In this document: piece by piece, positions 7,692 to 16,049 of the stretch
How positions within the stretch are numbered: position 1 is the first letter of the stretch
Layout of the letters: each line of letters starts with the position of its first letter
Source of the DNA: Rhodospirillaceae bacterium UBA4468
GTDB taxonomy: Bacteria; Pseudomonadota; Alphaproteobacteria; Rhodospirillales; Casp-alpha2
Assembly: GCA_002389385.1 (NCBI GenBank)
Contig: DGOK01000100.1
Coordinates: forward strand, 1-19,132
Reading direction: 5' to 3'
DNA length: 19,132 nucleotides
The notes under the pieces: generated by a model
Databases searched by the model: none
Seen by the model: the letters and a program-made list of their open reading frames with translations, nothing else
Told to the model about the DNA's origin: nothing
Program-made: the position numbers and the translations under genes

Positions 7692-9116
7692 ATGGATGTT
7701 GAACCAACAAGCTTTCTAGACCGAACGATCAACAATCTGCGCGACGGGTGGCGCGCGATTGCTGGCACGAGCTATGACCTATCGACGGCTATGGCTCGGC
7801 CCAATCTTCCTGATTCTGACCTCAGCACGCTCCGCACGCAGATGCTGGCTTGCTTGAACAACAAAGGCGGCGAAGTCTCGGCACGGGCCGAAGCGGCAAA
7901 GCTTGGTCAAGTATACCTGGCATTAGACGAGACAGGTCGAAAACGTTTCTTGAGCACAATGGCACATGAGTTTGATACAGACACAGGTCAAGTCGATGCC
8001 ACTATTGATGCTGTTCAATTATCCGAAGACGACAATGATCGACGTGATGCTGAATATCTTCTTCGCAAAGCACTCGAGGCACCACGAACAAAACTTCTGA
8101 CACAGTTTAACGCACTCCCGGATGGGGTTAAGTTTCTGGTCGATCTGCGCGCGGAGCTTTTACGCTTTTCACGCGAAGACCGTGCCCTCAAAGCCCTAGA
8201 GCGTGATTTAAAGGCCATACTTGTTTCGTGGTTTGATGTCGATTTCCTGGAATTGAAGCAAATTTCCTGGGATACGACTCCTGCAACAATTTTGGAAAAA
8301 CTGATCGCTTATGAAGCCGTTCATGCGATTGCAGGTTGGGATGACCTTAAAAACAGGTTGGACTCAGATCGAAGATGTTTTGCGTTCTTTCATCCCCGGA
8401 TGCCGAACGAGCCTCTGATTTTTGTTGAAGTGGCCCTCGTAGATGGGATTGCTGGCAATGTTCAGGAATTGCTGGACGAAAACGCGCCGGTGCAGAATCC
8501 AGGCGATGCGGACACCGCAATTTTCTATTCGATCTCGAACGCGCAACAAGGACTGGCGGGAATCAGCTTTGGTAACTTCCTGATCAAACGCGTTGTTGGC
8601 GAACTCAGTGAAGAGTTTCCGAACCTGAAAGCGTATTCAACTTTGTCACCAATACCTGGTTTTAGGAAATGGCTTGAAGGCCTGTTTGCCGTCGGTGACC
8701 CAAAGATATTATTGCCAGCAGAACGCAAAGCTTTGAAGGCTGTATATAGCAAAGATACAGGCCTCAAAGGTGCCGTGAAGGATATCCTCACGAAACCCGA
8801 TTGGCATAAAGACACAGCAGTCTCTGATGCCGTAAAAGCCCCATTGATGCGCCTTTGCGCGCGTTACCTGATTGAAGAAAAGCGCCGTGAGGGCAGGGCA
8901 GCTGATCCCGTTGCTAATTTTCATCTTTCGAATGGTGCACGTATTGAACGTTTGAATTGGCTTGGCGATACGTCCGTGAATGGCCTCAACCAATCAGCTG
9001 GAATCATGGTCAATTACCTCTATCACTTGGGTAAAATTGAAGATAATCACGAAGCTTATCAGTCTCGCGGCAAAGTCTCGACATCCAGTGCAATGCGCGC
9101 ACTTTTCAAGGGTTAA
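7692..9116 (+). CDS. Malonyl-CoA decarboxylase
   Basis: A complete 474-residue protein of the malonyl-CoA decarboxylase family, which turns malonyl-CoA into acetyl-CoA and CO2. The N-terminal 190 residues form the helical domain. The C-terminal acetyltransferase-like catalytic domain has AIFYSISNAQQGLAGISFG (276-294), STLSPIPGF (316-324) with Ser319, and FHLSNGARIERLNWLGD (410-426) with His411. Ser319 and His411 correspond to the catalytic Ser and His pair described for the human enzyme, by my own motif match. It starts 70 bp after the dead cyclase and is in the same direction. In other Proteobacteria malonate genes such as a malonyl-CoA synthetase sit close by, but none is in this window. 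It is intact despite its broken neighbour, so it is likely under selection. Confidence 0.88.
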   Translation: MDVEPTSFLDRTINNLRDGWRAIAGTSYDLSTAMARPNLPDSDLSTLRTQMLACLNNKGGEVSARAEAAKLGQVYLALDETGRKRFLSTMAHEFDTDTGQVDATIDAVQLSEDDNDRRDAEYLLRKALEAPRTKLLTQFNALPDGVKFLVDLRAELLRFSREDRALKALERDLKAILVSWFDVDFLELKQISWDTTPATILEKLIAYEAVHAIAGWDDLKNRLDSDRRCFAFFHPRMPNEPLIFVEVALVDGIAGNVQELLDENAPVQNPGDADTAIFYSISNAQQGLAGISFGNFLIKRVVGELSEEFPNLKAYSTLSPIPGFRKWLEGLFAVGDPKILLPAERKALKAVYSKDTGLKGAVKDILTKPDWHKDTAVSDAVKAPLMRLCARYLIEEKRREGRAADPVANFHLSNGARIERLNWLGDTSVNGLNQSAGIMVNYLYHLGKIEDNHEAYQSRGKVSTSSAMRALFKG

Positions 9117-9160
9117 TCCTTCTCAATAAGAGACATTAATCCATTCATTTTCTTCAACGT

Positions 9161-9188
9161 TTGACAGGCAAGGTGAAATAAGTAGAGT
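9161..9188 (+). promoter_or_regulatory. Candidate promoter of tRNA-Leu
   Basis: A perfect TTGACA (9161-9166), 16 bp, and TAGAGT (9183-9188). The predicted start is about 50 bp before the tRNA. The leader contains a hairpin at 9207-9224 (GACGCA, six-base loop, TGCGTC). Confidence 0.5.
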
Positions 9189-9243
9189 GTCGCACCGCTT
9201 AGGGGTGACGCATGAGTTTGCGTCGTATTCAAGGTGGTGAAAC

Positions 9244-9328
9244 GCGGGTGTGGTGGAATTGGTAGACACGCAGGTTTTAGGTACCTGTGACGCAAGTCGT
9301 GGGGGTTCAAGTCCCTTCACCCGCACCA
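9244..9328 (+). tRNA. tRNA-Leu (anticodon UAG)
   Basis: An 85-nt class II tRNA. The acceptor strands GCGGGTG (9244-9250) and CACCCGC (9318-9324) pair perfectly, and the CCA end is encoded (9326-9328). The anticodon stem CAGGT/ACCTG holds the loop TTTAGGT, giving UAG, which reads CUA and other CUN leucine codons. The long variable arm and TTCAAGTC T-loop are as expected. Being Leu(UAG), it is not a suppressor of UAG stops. Confidence 0.96.
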
Positions 9329-9414
9329 TCTTTTCGACGCAGCTCCGAAGAGGCGACAAACGATGAGAAAATTATCCGTCCATTGATATCAACGAATGAG
9401 TGTTTGGAAATCCG

Positions 9415-10908
9415 ATGCAGGTTACCGAAGTTAAATCCGAAGGTCTGAGCCGTGAATATAAAGTCGTGCTCCCAGCGAAAGAAATCGAAGAGAAGGTCGT
9501 GCACCGTCTCGAAGAAATCGCAAAAACAGCAAACATGCCAGGCTTTCGTCCAGGTAAAGTGCCGGTAGGTCTCCTACGCAAGCGCTATGGACCATCTGTC
9601 ATGGGTGAGGTGCTTGAAGCTGCTGTTTCCAGCTCTGCCGAGCAAGCGGTTGCCGAAAAGGGTGTACGCCCGGTTAGCAAACCTGAGTTCGACGTGACAT
9701 CTTTTGAAGACGGTAAAGATCTCGAATACACAATGTCATTTGATATTCTCCCTGAAATCACATTGCCTGACTTTGCGAAAATCAAAGTTGAGCGCATGGT
9801 GCCTAAGGTCGAAGAAAAAGACGTTGATGAAACACTTCAGCGTATTGCAGATGCCAACAAGACATCTGAGCCAATTACCAAAGCACGCAAATCTAAAGCC
9901 GGCGACATCGTTGTGATCAACTTTGTTGGTAAGGTCGATGGCGAGCCGTTCACTGGCGGTGCTGCTGACGATTACAACCTCGAGCTTGGCTCAAACAACT
10001 TCATCCCCGGCTTTGAAGACCAGTTGGTCGGCACAAGTGCAGGCGATGATGTTGAGGTTAAAGTTTCATTCCCAGCTGAATACGGCGCTGAAGAGCTTGC
10101 CGGTAAAGACGCTGTATTTGATGTTAAAGTCACAGAGATTCGCGAAACCAAGCCATCTCCAATTGACGATGACCTTGCCAAAATGGCTGGTGCCGACAAT
10201 CTGGAAAAGCTCCGCGAAATGGTCCGTGAAGAGCAGGGACGTGAGTTCAAGGAATATGGCCGGATGCTGGTTAAGCGTCGCCTTATGGACGAACTTGCTG
10301 ATCAAATTGACTTCGAAGTTCCACCAAAGCTCGCAGAGCAGGAATACCAGTCGATCATTCATCAATGGCAGCACGAAGAACACGGTTCTGACGCACAACA
10401 TGCCGATGGCAAGGATCACGAAGAAGCACATACGATCGAGCCAGATGCGGATCAGCAAGAAGAATTCCAGGATATTGCAAACCGCCGCGTTCGCTTAGGT
10501 CTTCTGTTGAACGAGATTGGCCGTGCCAACAACATTCAAATCGGCCAAGACGATATGAATAAGGCGATGATGCAAGAAGCCCGTAAGTACCCGGGCCAAG
10601 AGCAACAGGTCATGGAATACTTCAAGAGCAACCCACAGGCGCTCGAGCAAGCTGCTGCACCAATGTACGAAGACAAGATCATCGACTTCGTTATTGAAAT
10701 GGTGAAGGTCACGGATAAGCCAGCCACGATGGAAGAGCTCGTCAAGCAGATCGAAGCTGAAAACGAGACGGCTGAAAGTGAAAAGAAGAAAGCTGCGCCT
10801 AAAAAGAAGGCTGCTGCAAAAAAGAAAAGCGATGACGGCGAAGATGCGCCAAAGAAAAAGGCTGCACCTAAAAAGAAAGCTGCCGCAAAGAAAAAAGACG
10901 CCGAGTAA
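9415..10908 (+). CDS. tig: Trigger factor, ribosome-bound chaperone
   Basis: This 497-residue protein binds the ribosome exit tunnel and helps new chains fold. The N-terminal domain has the ribosome-docking loop GFRPGKVP at residues 43-50. The FKBP-like prolyl isomerase domain spans about 150-245, with VDGEPFTGG and IPGFEDQLVG. The helical chaperone domain follows, interrupted by a His- and acid-rich stretch near residues 318-345 (HEEHGSDAQHADGKDHEEAH). The last 41 residues are a basic tail with KKKAAPKKKAAAKKK twice. The ATG at 9415 gives the normal family start MQVTEVKSEGLSREY; a GTG at 9400 would add five residues and is less likely. It ends at its own UUCG-loop terminator before clpP. Confidence 0.95.
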   Translation: MQVTEVKSEGLSREYKVVLPAKEIEEKVVHRLEEIAKTANMPGFRPGKVPVGLLRKRYGPSVMGEVLEAAVSSSAEQAVAEKGVRPVSKPEFDVTSFEDGKDLEYTMSFDILPEITLPDFAKIKVERMVPKVEEKDVDETLQRIADANKTSEPITKARKSKAGDIVVINFVGKVDGEPFTGGAADDYNLELGSNNFIPGFEDQLVGTSAGDDVEVKVSFPAEYGAEELAGKDAVFDVKVTEIRETKPSPIDDDLAKMAGADNLEKLREMVREEQGREFKEYGRMLVKRRLMDELADQIDFEVPPKLAEQEYQSIIHQWQHEEHGSDAQHADGKDHEEAHTIEPDADQQEEFQDIANRRVRLGLLLNEIGRANNIQIGQDDMNKAMMQEARKYPGQEQQVMEYFKSNPQALEQAAAPMYEDKIIDFVIEMVKVTDKPATMEELVKQIEAENETAESEKKKAAPKKKAAAKKKSDDGEDAPKKKAAPKKKAAAKKKDAE

Positions 10909-10946
10909 TTTTCTCCTAACCGAGAAAAAGCAAAGCTATTAAGAAC

Positions 10947-10973
10947 CTCTCTCCTTCGGGAGAGAGTTTTTTT
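10947..10973 (+). terminator. Rho-independent terminator of tig
   Basis: CTCTCTCC, TTCG tetraloop, GGAGAGAG, then seven T. An 8-bp perfect stem closed by the very stable C(UUCG)G loop. Confidence 0.92.
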
Positions 10974-10990
10974 GTTGTCGACTCCACATC

Positions 10991-11158
10991 ACCTCTCCCT
11001 TGGGAGAGGGTGGTGCGCAGCACCGAGTGAGGGGTCATTATACAATATGAACAGTTCGATGCGCCCCTCATCCTGACCTTCTCCCAAGGGAGAAGGGATA
11101 CGCGTATTCACATAACCTCTTACTTGAAAGAAGGTAGCGCATAGCGCTGAGTAGAGGT
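10991..11158. repeat. Three copies of a palindromic intergenic repeat
   Basis: A forward copy (10991-11036: CCTCTCCC, GGGAGAGG, then GGTGC-GCA-GCACC, then GAGTGAGGGG), an inverted partial copy (11064-11097: CCCCTCATCC to GGGAGAAGGG) and a degenerate forward copy (11114-11158: ACCTCT, AGAAGGT, AGCGC-ATA-GCGCT, GAGTAGAGGTC). The same element occurs again after lon. It fills most of the tig-clpP gap; no gene is seen there. Confidence 0.8.
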
Positions 11159-11196
11159 CTTCTCCGCAATTATCCACGGGTTTATCTAACAACACC

Positions 11197-11225
11197 CTTG
11201 CATACAGGGGCGTCGCAGACTATCT
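11197..11225 (+). promoter_or_regulatory. Candidate heat-shock (RpoH) promoter of clpP
   Basis: CTTGCA (11197-11202), 17 bp, CTATCT (11220-11225). This resembles the CTTGAA/C-N17-CTATAT type of promoter used by alphaproteobacterial RpoH, and the start codon is 31 bp further on. The same CTTGCA occurs before lon. Consensus match only. Confidence 0.4.
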
Positions 11226-11256
11226 CGAAGCGATAGAAATTAGGGAGAGACACCGG

Positions 11257-11889
11257 ATGTCCAACGCAATTGATACCTACATGAACACGCTTGTCCCCAT
11301 GGTCGTTGAGACGACCAATCGTGGTGAGCGTGCCTACGACATCTACTCTCGTCTGTTGAAGGAACGTATTATCTTTCTGACCGGCGCCGTTCACGACGAT
11401 GTAGCAAGCTTGATTTGCGCACAGTTATTGTTCCTGGAGTCCGAGAATCCCGATAAAGATATCTCGTTTTACATCAACTCACCTGGCGGTGTCGTCACAT
11501 CAGGCTTAGCGATCTACGATACGATGCGCTATATCCGCCCAGACGTATCAACGGTCTGCATCGGTCAGGCAGCATCCATGGGTTCATTGCTGTTGTGTGC
11601 TGGTACACCTGGAAAGCGTTACGCGCTCCCTAACTCACGCGTCATGATCCACCAGCCTTCTGGTGGTGCACAGGGGCAGGCATCTGATATCGAAATTCAA
11701 GCACGCGAGATCTTGAGTTTGCGCGCACGCCTTAATGATATGTATGTTGAGCATACGGGCAACGATTTGAAGAAAATCGAAAAAGCCATGGACCGCGATA
11801 ACTTCATGAGCGCCAAAGAAGCCAAAGAATTCGGTATCCTTGATGAAGTCGTTTCTGAGCGTCCAAAAGCTACTGAAGACGATAGCTAA
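11257..11889 (+). CDS. clpP: ATP-dependent Clp protease, proteolytic subunit
   Basis: A complete 210-residue ClpP, the serine protease barrel that degrades proteins fed in by ClpX or ClpA. The catalytic triad is visible: Ser107 in GQAASMGS, His132 in MIHQPSGGAQG and Asp181 in MDRDNFMS. The oligomerisation and substrate-channel segment FYINSPGGVVTSG is at 71-83. The start at 11257 is backed by GGGAGAG about 8 bp upstream. It is 133 bp before clpX, in the conserved order tig-clpP-clpX-lon, and a possible RpoH promoter lies just upstream. Nothing unusual is seen in the protein. Confidence 0.97.
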   Translation: MSNAIDTYMNTLVPMVVETTNRGERAYDIYSRLLKERIIFLTGAVHDDVASLICAQLLFLESENPDKDISFYINSPGGVVTSGLAIYDTMRYIRPDVSTVCIGQAASMGSLLLCAGTPGKRYALPNSRVMIHQPSGGAQGQASDIEIQAREILSLRARLNDMYVEHTGNDLKKIEKAMDRDNFMSAKEAKEFGILDEVVSERPKATEDDS

Positions 11890-11894
11890 GCCAA

Positions 11895-11919
11895 ATGGCG
11901 CAGCTTAAACCTGTGCCAT
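11895..11919 (+). other. Hairpin after clpP, without a U run
   Basis: ATGGC g CAG, 7-nt loop, CTG t GCCAT, starting 6 bp after the clpP stop. It has no T tract, so it may only slow polymerase or protect the clpP message 3' end. Confidence 0.3.
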
Positions 11920-11956
11920 CACTAACAACGAACTATGCTGACGTTGATATTGGGGA

Positions 11957-11986
11957 TTGTACGGCCCCTGGTACGGCGGGTATTAT
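11957..11986 (+). promoter_or_regulatory. Candidate sigma-70 promoter of clpX
   Basis: TTGTAC (11957-11962), 18 bp, TATTAT (11981-11986). This lies 36 bp before the clpX start, so clpX may be transcribed on its own as well as from clpP. Confidence 0.45.
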
Positions 11987-12022
11987 AGCGATTCTAAATG
12001 AATAACGGATCTAGGAGTCCAA

Positions 12023-13297
12023 ATGAGCAGTAAATCAGGCAGCGGTGGCGATGCCAAAAACACGCTTTATTGCTCGTTCTGCGGAAAGAGTCAGCACGAA
12101 GTTCGCAAACTAATTGCGGGCCCGACTGTATTCATCTGTGATGAGTGTGTCGAATTGTGCATGGATATCATTCGCGAAGAGCATAAAACTAATCTTGTTA
12201 AGTCCGGCGAAGGTGTTCCTACACCAATGGATATTTGCGAGGTGCTTGATGATTATGTCATCGGGCAGTCACGCGCGAAACGCGTGCTCTCAGTTGCGGT
12301 TCATAACCATTACAAACGGTTGAGCCACAGCGGCAAAACGAATGAAGTTGAGTTGGCTAAGTCGAACATCCTTTTGGTGGGTCCGACAGGTTGCGGTAAA
12401 ACGCTTCTGGCTCAGACTTTGGCACGTATCCTTGATGTGCCGTTCACAATGGCTGACGCAACAACATTGACCGAAGCCGGTTATGTTGGCGAAGACGTTG
12501 AGAATATTATCCTGAAGTTGCTTCAGTCTGCGGATTACAATGTTGAGCGTGCACAACGCGGCATTGTTTACATCGACGAAGTCGACAAGATCAGCCGTAA
12601 ATCCGATAACCCGTCGATCACACGTGATGTATCAGGCGAGGGTGTACAGCAGGCATTGCTCAAGATCATGGAAGGGACGGTTGCATCTGTTCCGCCGCAA
12701 GGTGGACGCAAGCATCCTCAACAGGAATTCCTACAGGTCGATACCACGAACATCTTGTTCATCTGTGGTGGCGCATTTGCAGGCTTGGACAAAATTATTG
12801 CAGGACGTGGTCGCGGCACAAATATCGGCTTTGGTGCTGATGTGCATGGCCCTGAGGATCGTCAGACTGGTGAAATCCTCGCATTGGTTGAGCCTGAAGA
12901 TCTGTTGAAGTTCGGTCTCATCCCAGAATTCGTCGGACGTCTGCCCGTATTGGCGACACTCGAAGATCTGGATGAGGATGCACTGATTGAAATCCTGACC
13001 AAGCCTAAAAACGCATTGGTTAAACAATATCAACGCTTGTTTGATATGGAAGATGTCGCACTGACATTCCGTGATGAAGCTCTCGAATCGATTGCGAAGA
13101 AAGCCGTCGAACGTAAGACGGGTGCACGTGGTTTGCGCTCAATCATGGAAAATGTCTTACTTGATACGATGTTTGATCTTCCTGGCCTTGATGGAGTCGA
13201 AGAGATCGTCATCAATGAAGATACTGTCGACGACGGTGCCTTGCCGCTGTTCATATATGCGGATACCAAGGGTGAAATTGAGTCCTCAGCGTCCTAA
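12023..13297 (+). CDS. clpX: ATP-dependent Clp protease, ATPase/unfoldase subunit
   Basis: A complete 424-residue ClpX, the hexameric AAA+ unfoldase that delivers substrates to ClpP. The N-terminal zinc-binding domain has four cysteines, Cys17, Cys20, Cys39 and Cys42. Walker A is GPTGCGKT (120-127), the substrate-gripping pore loop GYVG is at 153-156, and Walker B is IVYIDEVDKI (181-190). The ATG at 12023 has CTAGGAG about 6 bp upstream. ClpX in Alphaproteobacteria is a key regulator of cell-cycle and stress proteins. A weak terminator hairpin and a 270-bp gap separate it from lon. The frame is clean and the length is normal. Confidence 0.97.
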   Translation: MSSKSGSGGDAKNTLYCSFCGKSQHEVRKLIAGPTVFICDECVELCMDIIREEHKTNLVKSGEGVPTPMDICEVLDDYVIGQSRAKRVLSVAVHNHYKRLSHSGKTNEVELAKSNILLVGPTGCGKTLLAQTLARILDVPFTMADATTLTEAGYVGEDVENIILKLLQSADYNVERAQRGIVYIDEVDKISRKSDNPSITRDVSGEGVQQALLKIMEGTVASVPPQGGRKHPQQEFLQVDTTNILFICGGAFAGLDKIIAGRGRGTNIGFGADVHGPEDRQTGEILALVEPEDLLKFGLIPEFVGRLPVLATLEDLDEDALIEILTKPKNALVKQYQRLFDMEDVALTFRDEALESIAKKAVERKTGARGLRSIMENVLLDTMFDLPGLDGVEEIVINEDTVDDGALPLFIYADTKGEIESSAS

Positions 13298-13328
13298 AAC
13301 GCTTAGTACTTCCAGTCTATTACGTCGC

Positions 13329-13355
13329 GCCGTTTGCCTTTAACCGGTAAACGGC
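13329..13355 (+). terminator. Possible terminator of clpX
   Basis: Stem GCCGTTT (13329-13335) and AAACGGC (13349-13355) with a 13-nt loop. It is followed only by a broken T-rich stretch (GTTGTCGTT), so termination may be partial. Confidence 0.45.
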
Positions 13356-13460
13356 GTTGTCGTTCCACCCCAATACAGCCATTTTAGTCAAAATTGGCGA
13401 TTTATCCTCAAATTAACCTCATTTTCGTGCAAAATAGGGCAATTTACGGTCTTAATTGAC

Positions 13461-13490
13461 CTTGCACATCGATGTTAAACAGCCCACTTT
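13461..13490 (+). promoter_or_regulatory. Candidate heat-shock (RpoH) promoter of lon
   Basis: CTTGCAC (13461-13467), 15 bp, CCCACTTT (13483-13490). This resembles the sigma-32 pattern CTTGAAA / CCCCATNT and lies about 75 bp before the lon start. lon is a classical heat-shock gene. The rest of the 13298-13566 gap is AT-rich with a loose 16-17 bp direct repeat (13389-13404 and 13430-13445) and no gene. Confidence 0.4.
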
Positions 13491-13566
13491 CACTATAACC
13501 AAGCCTAATGAATAGAGGCCACATGGACGGAGTGCGGTGCTCGTATTACTTCAACGGAGCGATTTA

Positions 13567-15990
13567 ATGACTTCTAGCGACCAAGATAACAAAAACGATA
13601 ATTTTCCGGTACTGCCATTACGCGACATCGTCGTGTTCCCGCATATGATCGTACCTCTTTTCGTTGGCCGGGACAAATCTGTTCGTGCCCTGGAAGACGT
13701 GATGAAGGATGACAAACAAATCCTTCTCGTAGCGCAAAAGAATGCATCCGAGGACGATCCTGGCAAAGATGATATCTATCAGATTGGTACTATATCCACG
13801 GTGCTGCAGCTTCTGAAACTCCCTGACGGCACAGTTAAAGTTCTAGTCGAAGGTATTCAGCGCGCGCGTATTGATGAATTTACCGAGACAGATCAGTTCT
13901 TTCAAGTAAAAGCTGACCGGATTACCGAACAGCTGGGTGATGAGCGTGAACTCGAAGCGATTTCCCGCTCTGTGGTGTCGCAATTCGAGAGCTACATCAA
14001 ACTCAATAAGAAAATCCCGCCTGAAGTCCTCGTATCCCTGAACCAGATCGATGATCCATCGAAGCTGGCGGATACTGTGTCGTCACATCTGGCGATAAAA
14101 ATCTCTGAAAAGCAGGAACTGCTTGAAGTTGAGAGTGTTATTGAGCGTCTTGAACGTGTGCTTGGCTTTATGGAAGCTGAAATTGGCGTCCTGCAAGTCG
14201 AGAAGAAGATCCGTAACCGCGTGAAGCGGCAGATGGAGAAGACACAGCGCGAGTATTACCTCAATGAGCAACTCAAGGCGATCCAGAAAGAACTGGGTGA
14301 GACCGATGACGGCAAAGACGAAAATGCCGAGCTTGAAGAGAAAATCAACAAGACCAAACTGAGCAAGGAAGCCAAAGAAAAATCTCTGGCCGAATTAAAG
14401 AAACTCAAGAGCATGTCACCGATGTCGGCCGAAGCCACAGTGGTGCGTAACTATCTTGATTGGATGCTTGGTGTTCCTTGGAAAAAGCGCACACGCGTTA
14501 AAAAGGATATTACCGAGGCCGAAGCCATTCTTGATAATGATCACTATGGCCTGGAAAAGGTCAAAGAACGCATTATTGAGTATTTAGCCGTTCAACAACG
14601 TACCAATAAGGTAACCGGCCCCATTTTGTGCCTCGTAGGCCCTCCGGGTGTTGGTAAAACGTCACTGGGTAAGTCCATTGCGGCGTCAACCGGACGTAAC
14701 TTTGTTCGGATGTCGCTTGGTGGGGTGCGTGATGAGTCTGAAATCCGCGGTCACCGCAGGACGTACATTGGCTCGATGCCGGGTAAAATTATCCAATCGA
14801 TGAAAAAAGCGAAGTCATCGAACCCATTGTTCCTCTTGGATGAGGTCGACAAAATGGGTAACGATTATCGCGGTGATCCGGCCTCTGCATTGCTTGAAGT
14901 CCTAGACCCAGAGCAGAACACGACCTTTAATGATCACTACCTTGAAGTCGATTATGATTTGTCAGACGTCATGTTTGTGACCACGGCGAACACGTTGAAT
15001 ATGCCGGGACCACTTCTTGACCGGATGGAGATCATCCGTCTCTCAGGCTACACCGAGTATGAGAAGCTTGAAATTGCCCAACGCCACCTGATTCCAAAGC
15101 AGCTTGAGAAGCATGGGATCAAAGACGGCGAATGGTCGATCTCTGAAACCGCCATCACAGACGTTATTCGCTATTACACGCGCGAAAGCGGCGTTCGTAA
15201 TCTAGAACGTGAGTTGGCGAATCTGATCCGGAAAGCACTGACTGAAATCCTTAAAGGCGAAACCAAAGAGGTCAAAGTTACTGTAAAGAACCTCGAAAAG
15301 TTCGCAGGTATCAAAAAGTACCGCTTTGGTGAAGCCGAAGCTGAGGACTTAGTTGGTGTCGTCACTGGCCTTGCATGGACTGAAGTTGGGGGCGAGTTGC
15401 TCTCAATTGAATCCGTCATGGTACCAGGTCGCGGTAAGATGACGATTACCGGTAAACTCGGCGATGTGATGCAAGAGAGCATCCAGGCTGCAAAATCATA
15501 TGTGCAGTCTCGGTCTCACACGTTTGGCATCCGTCCAACACTGTTTAATCAGCGCGACATTCACGTGCACGTGCCTGAAGGCGCGACACCAAAGGATGGA
15601 CCGTCTGCTGGTGTTGGTATGACAACGTCGATTGTTTCCGTTTTAACGGGCATTCCGATTCGTCGCGATGTTGCAATGACCGGCGAAGTCACCCTTCGTG
15701 GGCGTGTATTGCCCATTGGTGGCTTGAAGGAAAAGCTTCTAGCAGCCCTTCGCGGCGGCATTAAGACCGTGCTTATCCCAAAAGATAACGAGAAAGACCT
15801 CGCAGACATTCCAGACATCGTCAAAAAGGGACTTGAGATTATCCCTGTCTCGAATGTGGACGAGGTTCTTGAGCGCGCATTGGCATCACCAATGACACCG
15901 ATTGAGTGGACTGAAGCAGACCAAGCCGAAGCCACAGCACTCGCGACTCGCTCAGGCGACGATGTCGGAAGCGGATTAGTGAAACACTAA
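13567..15990 (+). CDS. lon: ATP-dependent protease La
   Basis: A complete 807-residue Lon, the homo-oligomeric AAA+ protease that removes damaged and regulatory proteins in the cytoplasm. The N-terminal substrate domain begins with FPVLPLRDIVVFPHMIVPL. Walker A is GPPGVGKT (358-365) and Walker B is LFLLDEVDKMG. The C-terminal protease domain carries the Ser-Lys dyad: Ser680 in DGPSAG and Lys723 in GGLKEKLLA, one residue off the E. coli numbering. The ATG at 13567 is preferred because GGAG lies 9 bp upstream; a TTG or other start at 13537 would add ten residues. A strong terminator follows within 30 bp. The C-terminal 35 residues are acidic and variable, as is common. Confidence 0.97.
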   Translation: MTSSDQDNKNDNFPVLPLRDIVVFPHMIVPLFVGRDKSVRALEDVMKDDKQILLVAQKNASEDDPGKDDIYQIGTISTVLQLLKLPDGTVKVLVEGIQRARIDEFTETDQFFQVKADRITEQLGDERELEAISRSVVSQFESYIKLNKKIPPEVLVSLNQIDDPSKLADTVSSHLAIKISEKQELLEVESVIERLERVLGFMEAEIGVLQVEKKIRNRVKRQMEKTQREYYLNEQLKAIQKELGETDDGKDENAELEEKINKTKLSKEAKEKSLAELKKLKSMSPMSAEATVVRNYLDWMLGVPWKKRTRVKKDITEAEAILDNDHYGLEKVKERIIEYLAVQQRTNKVTGPILCLVGPPGVGKTSLGKSIAASTGRNFVRMSLGGVRDESEIRGHRRTYIGSMPGKIIQSMKKAKSSNPLFLLDEVDKMGNDYRGDPASALLEVLDPEQNTTFNDHYLEVDYDLSDVMFVTTANTLNMPGPLLDRMEIIRLSGYTEYEKLEIAQRHLIPKQLEKHGIKDGEWSISETAITDVIRYYTRESGVRNLERELANLIRKALTEILKGETKEVKVTVKNLEKFAGIKKYRFGEAEAEDLVGVVTGLAWTEVGGELLSIESVMVPGRGKMTITGKLGDVMQESIQAAKSYVQSRSHTFGIRPTLFNQRDIHVHVPEGATPKDGPSAGVGMTTSIVSVLTGIPIRRDVAMTGEVTLRGRVLPIGGLKEKLLAALRGGIKTVLIPKDNEKDLADIPDIVKKGLEIIPVSNVDEVLERALASPMTPIEWTEADQAEATALATRSGDDVGSGLVKH

Positions 15991-16016
15991 CGCTTCCAAG
16001 CGAACCGAATAGATAA

Positions 16017-16045
16017 GGGCGTATCTTCGGGTACGCCCTTTTTTT
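16017..16045 (+). terminator. Rho-independent terminator of lon
   Basis: Stem GGGCGTATC / GGTACGCCC (one G-T pair) closed by a TTCG tetraloop, then seven T. Confidence 0.93.
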
Positions 16046-16049
16046 ATTG

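Noticed and set aside
9923..10498. A 191-residue open frame overlapping tig in another phase
   Set aside because: It lies wholly inside the clear tig frame, and its composition (long runs of Ser, Lys and Leu) is that of a shadow frame. No motif or start signal is seen.
10980..11160. CRISPR array in the tig-clpP gap
   Set aside because: The repeats are inverted and unequal palindromes without regular spacers or cas genes; they belong to a REP-like family.
12540..12908. A 122-residue open frame inside clpX, and similar frames inside lon, dadA and nnrD on either strand
   Set aside because: They are shadows of well-conserved genes in the main frame and show no independent motif.
13389..13445. 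A 16-17 bp imperfect direct repeat before lon
   Set aside because: It is AT-rich with several mismatches and only two copies, so chance is a sufficient explanation.
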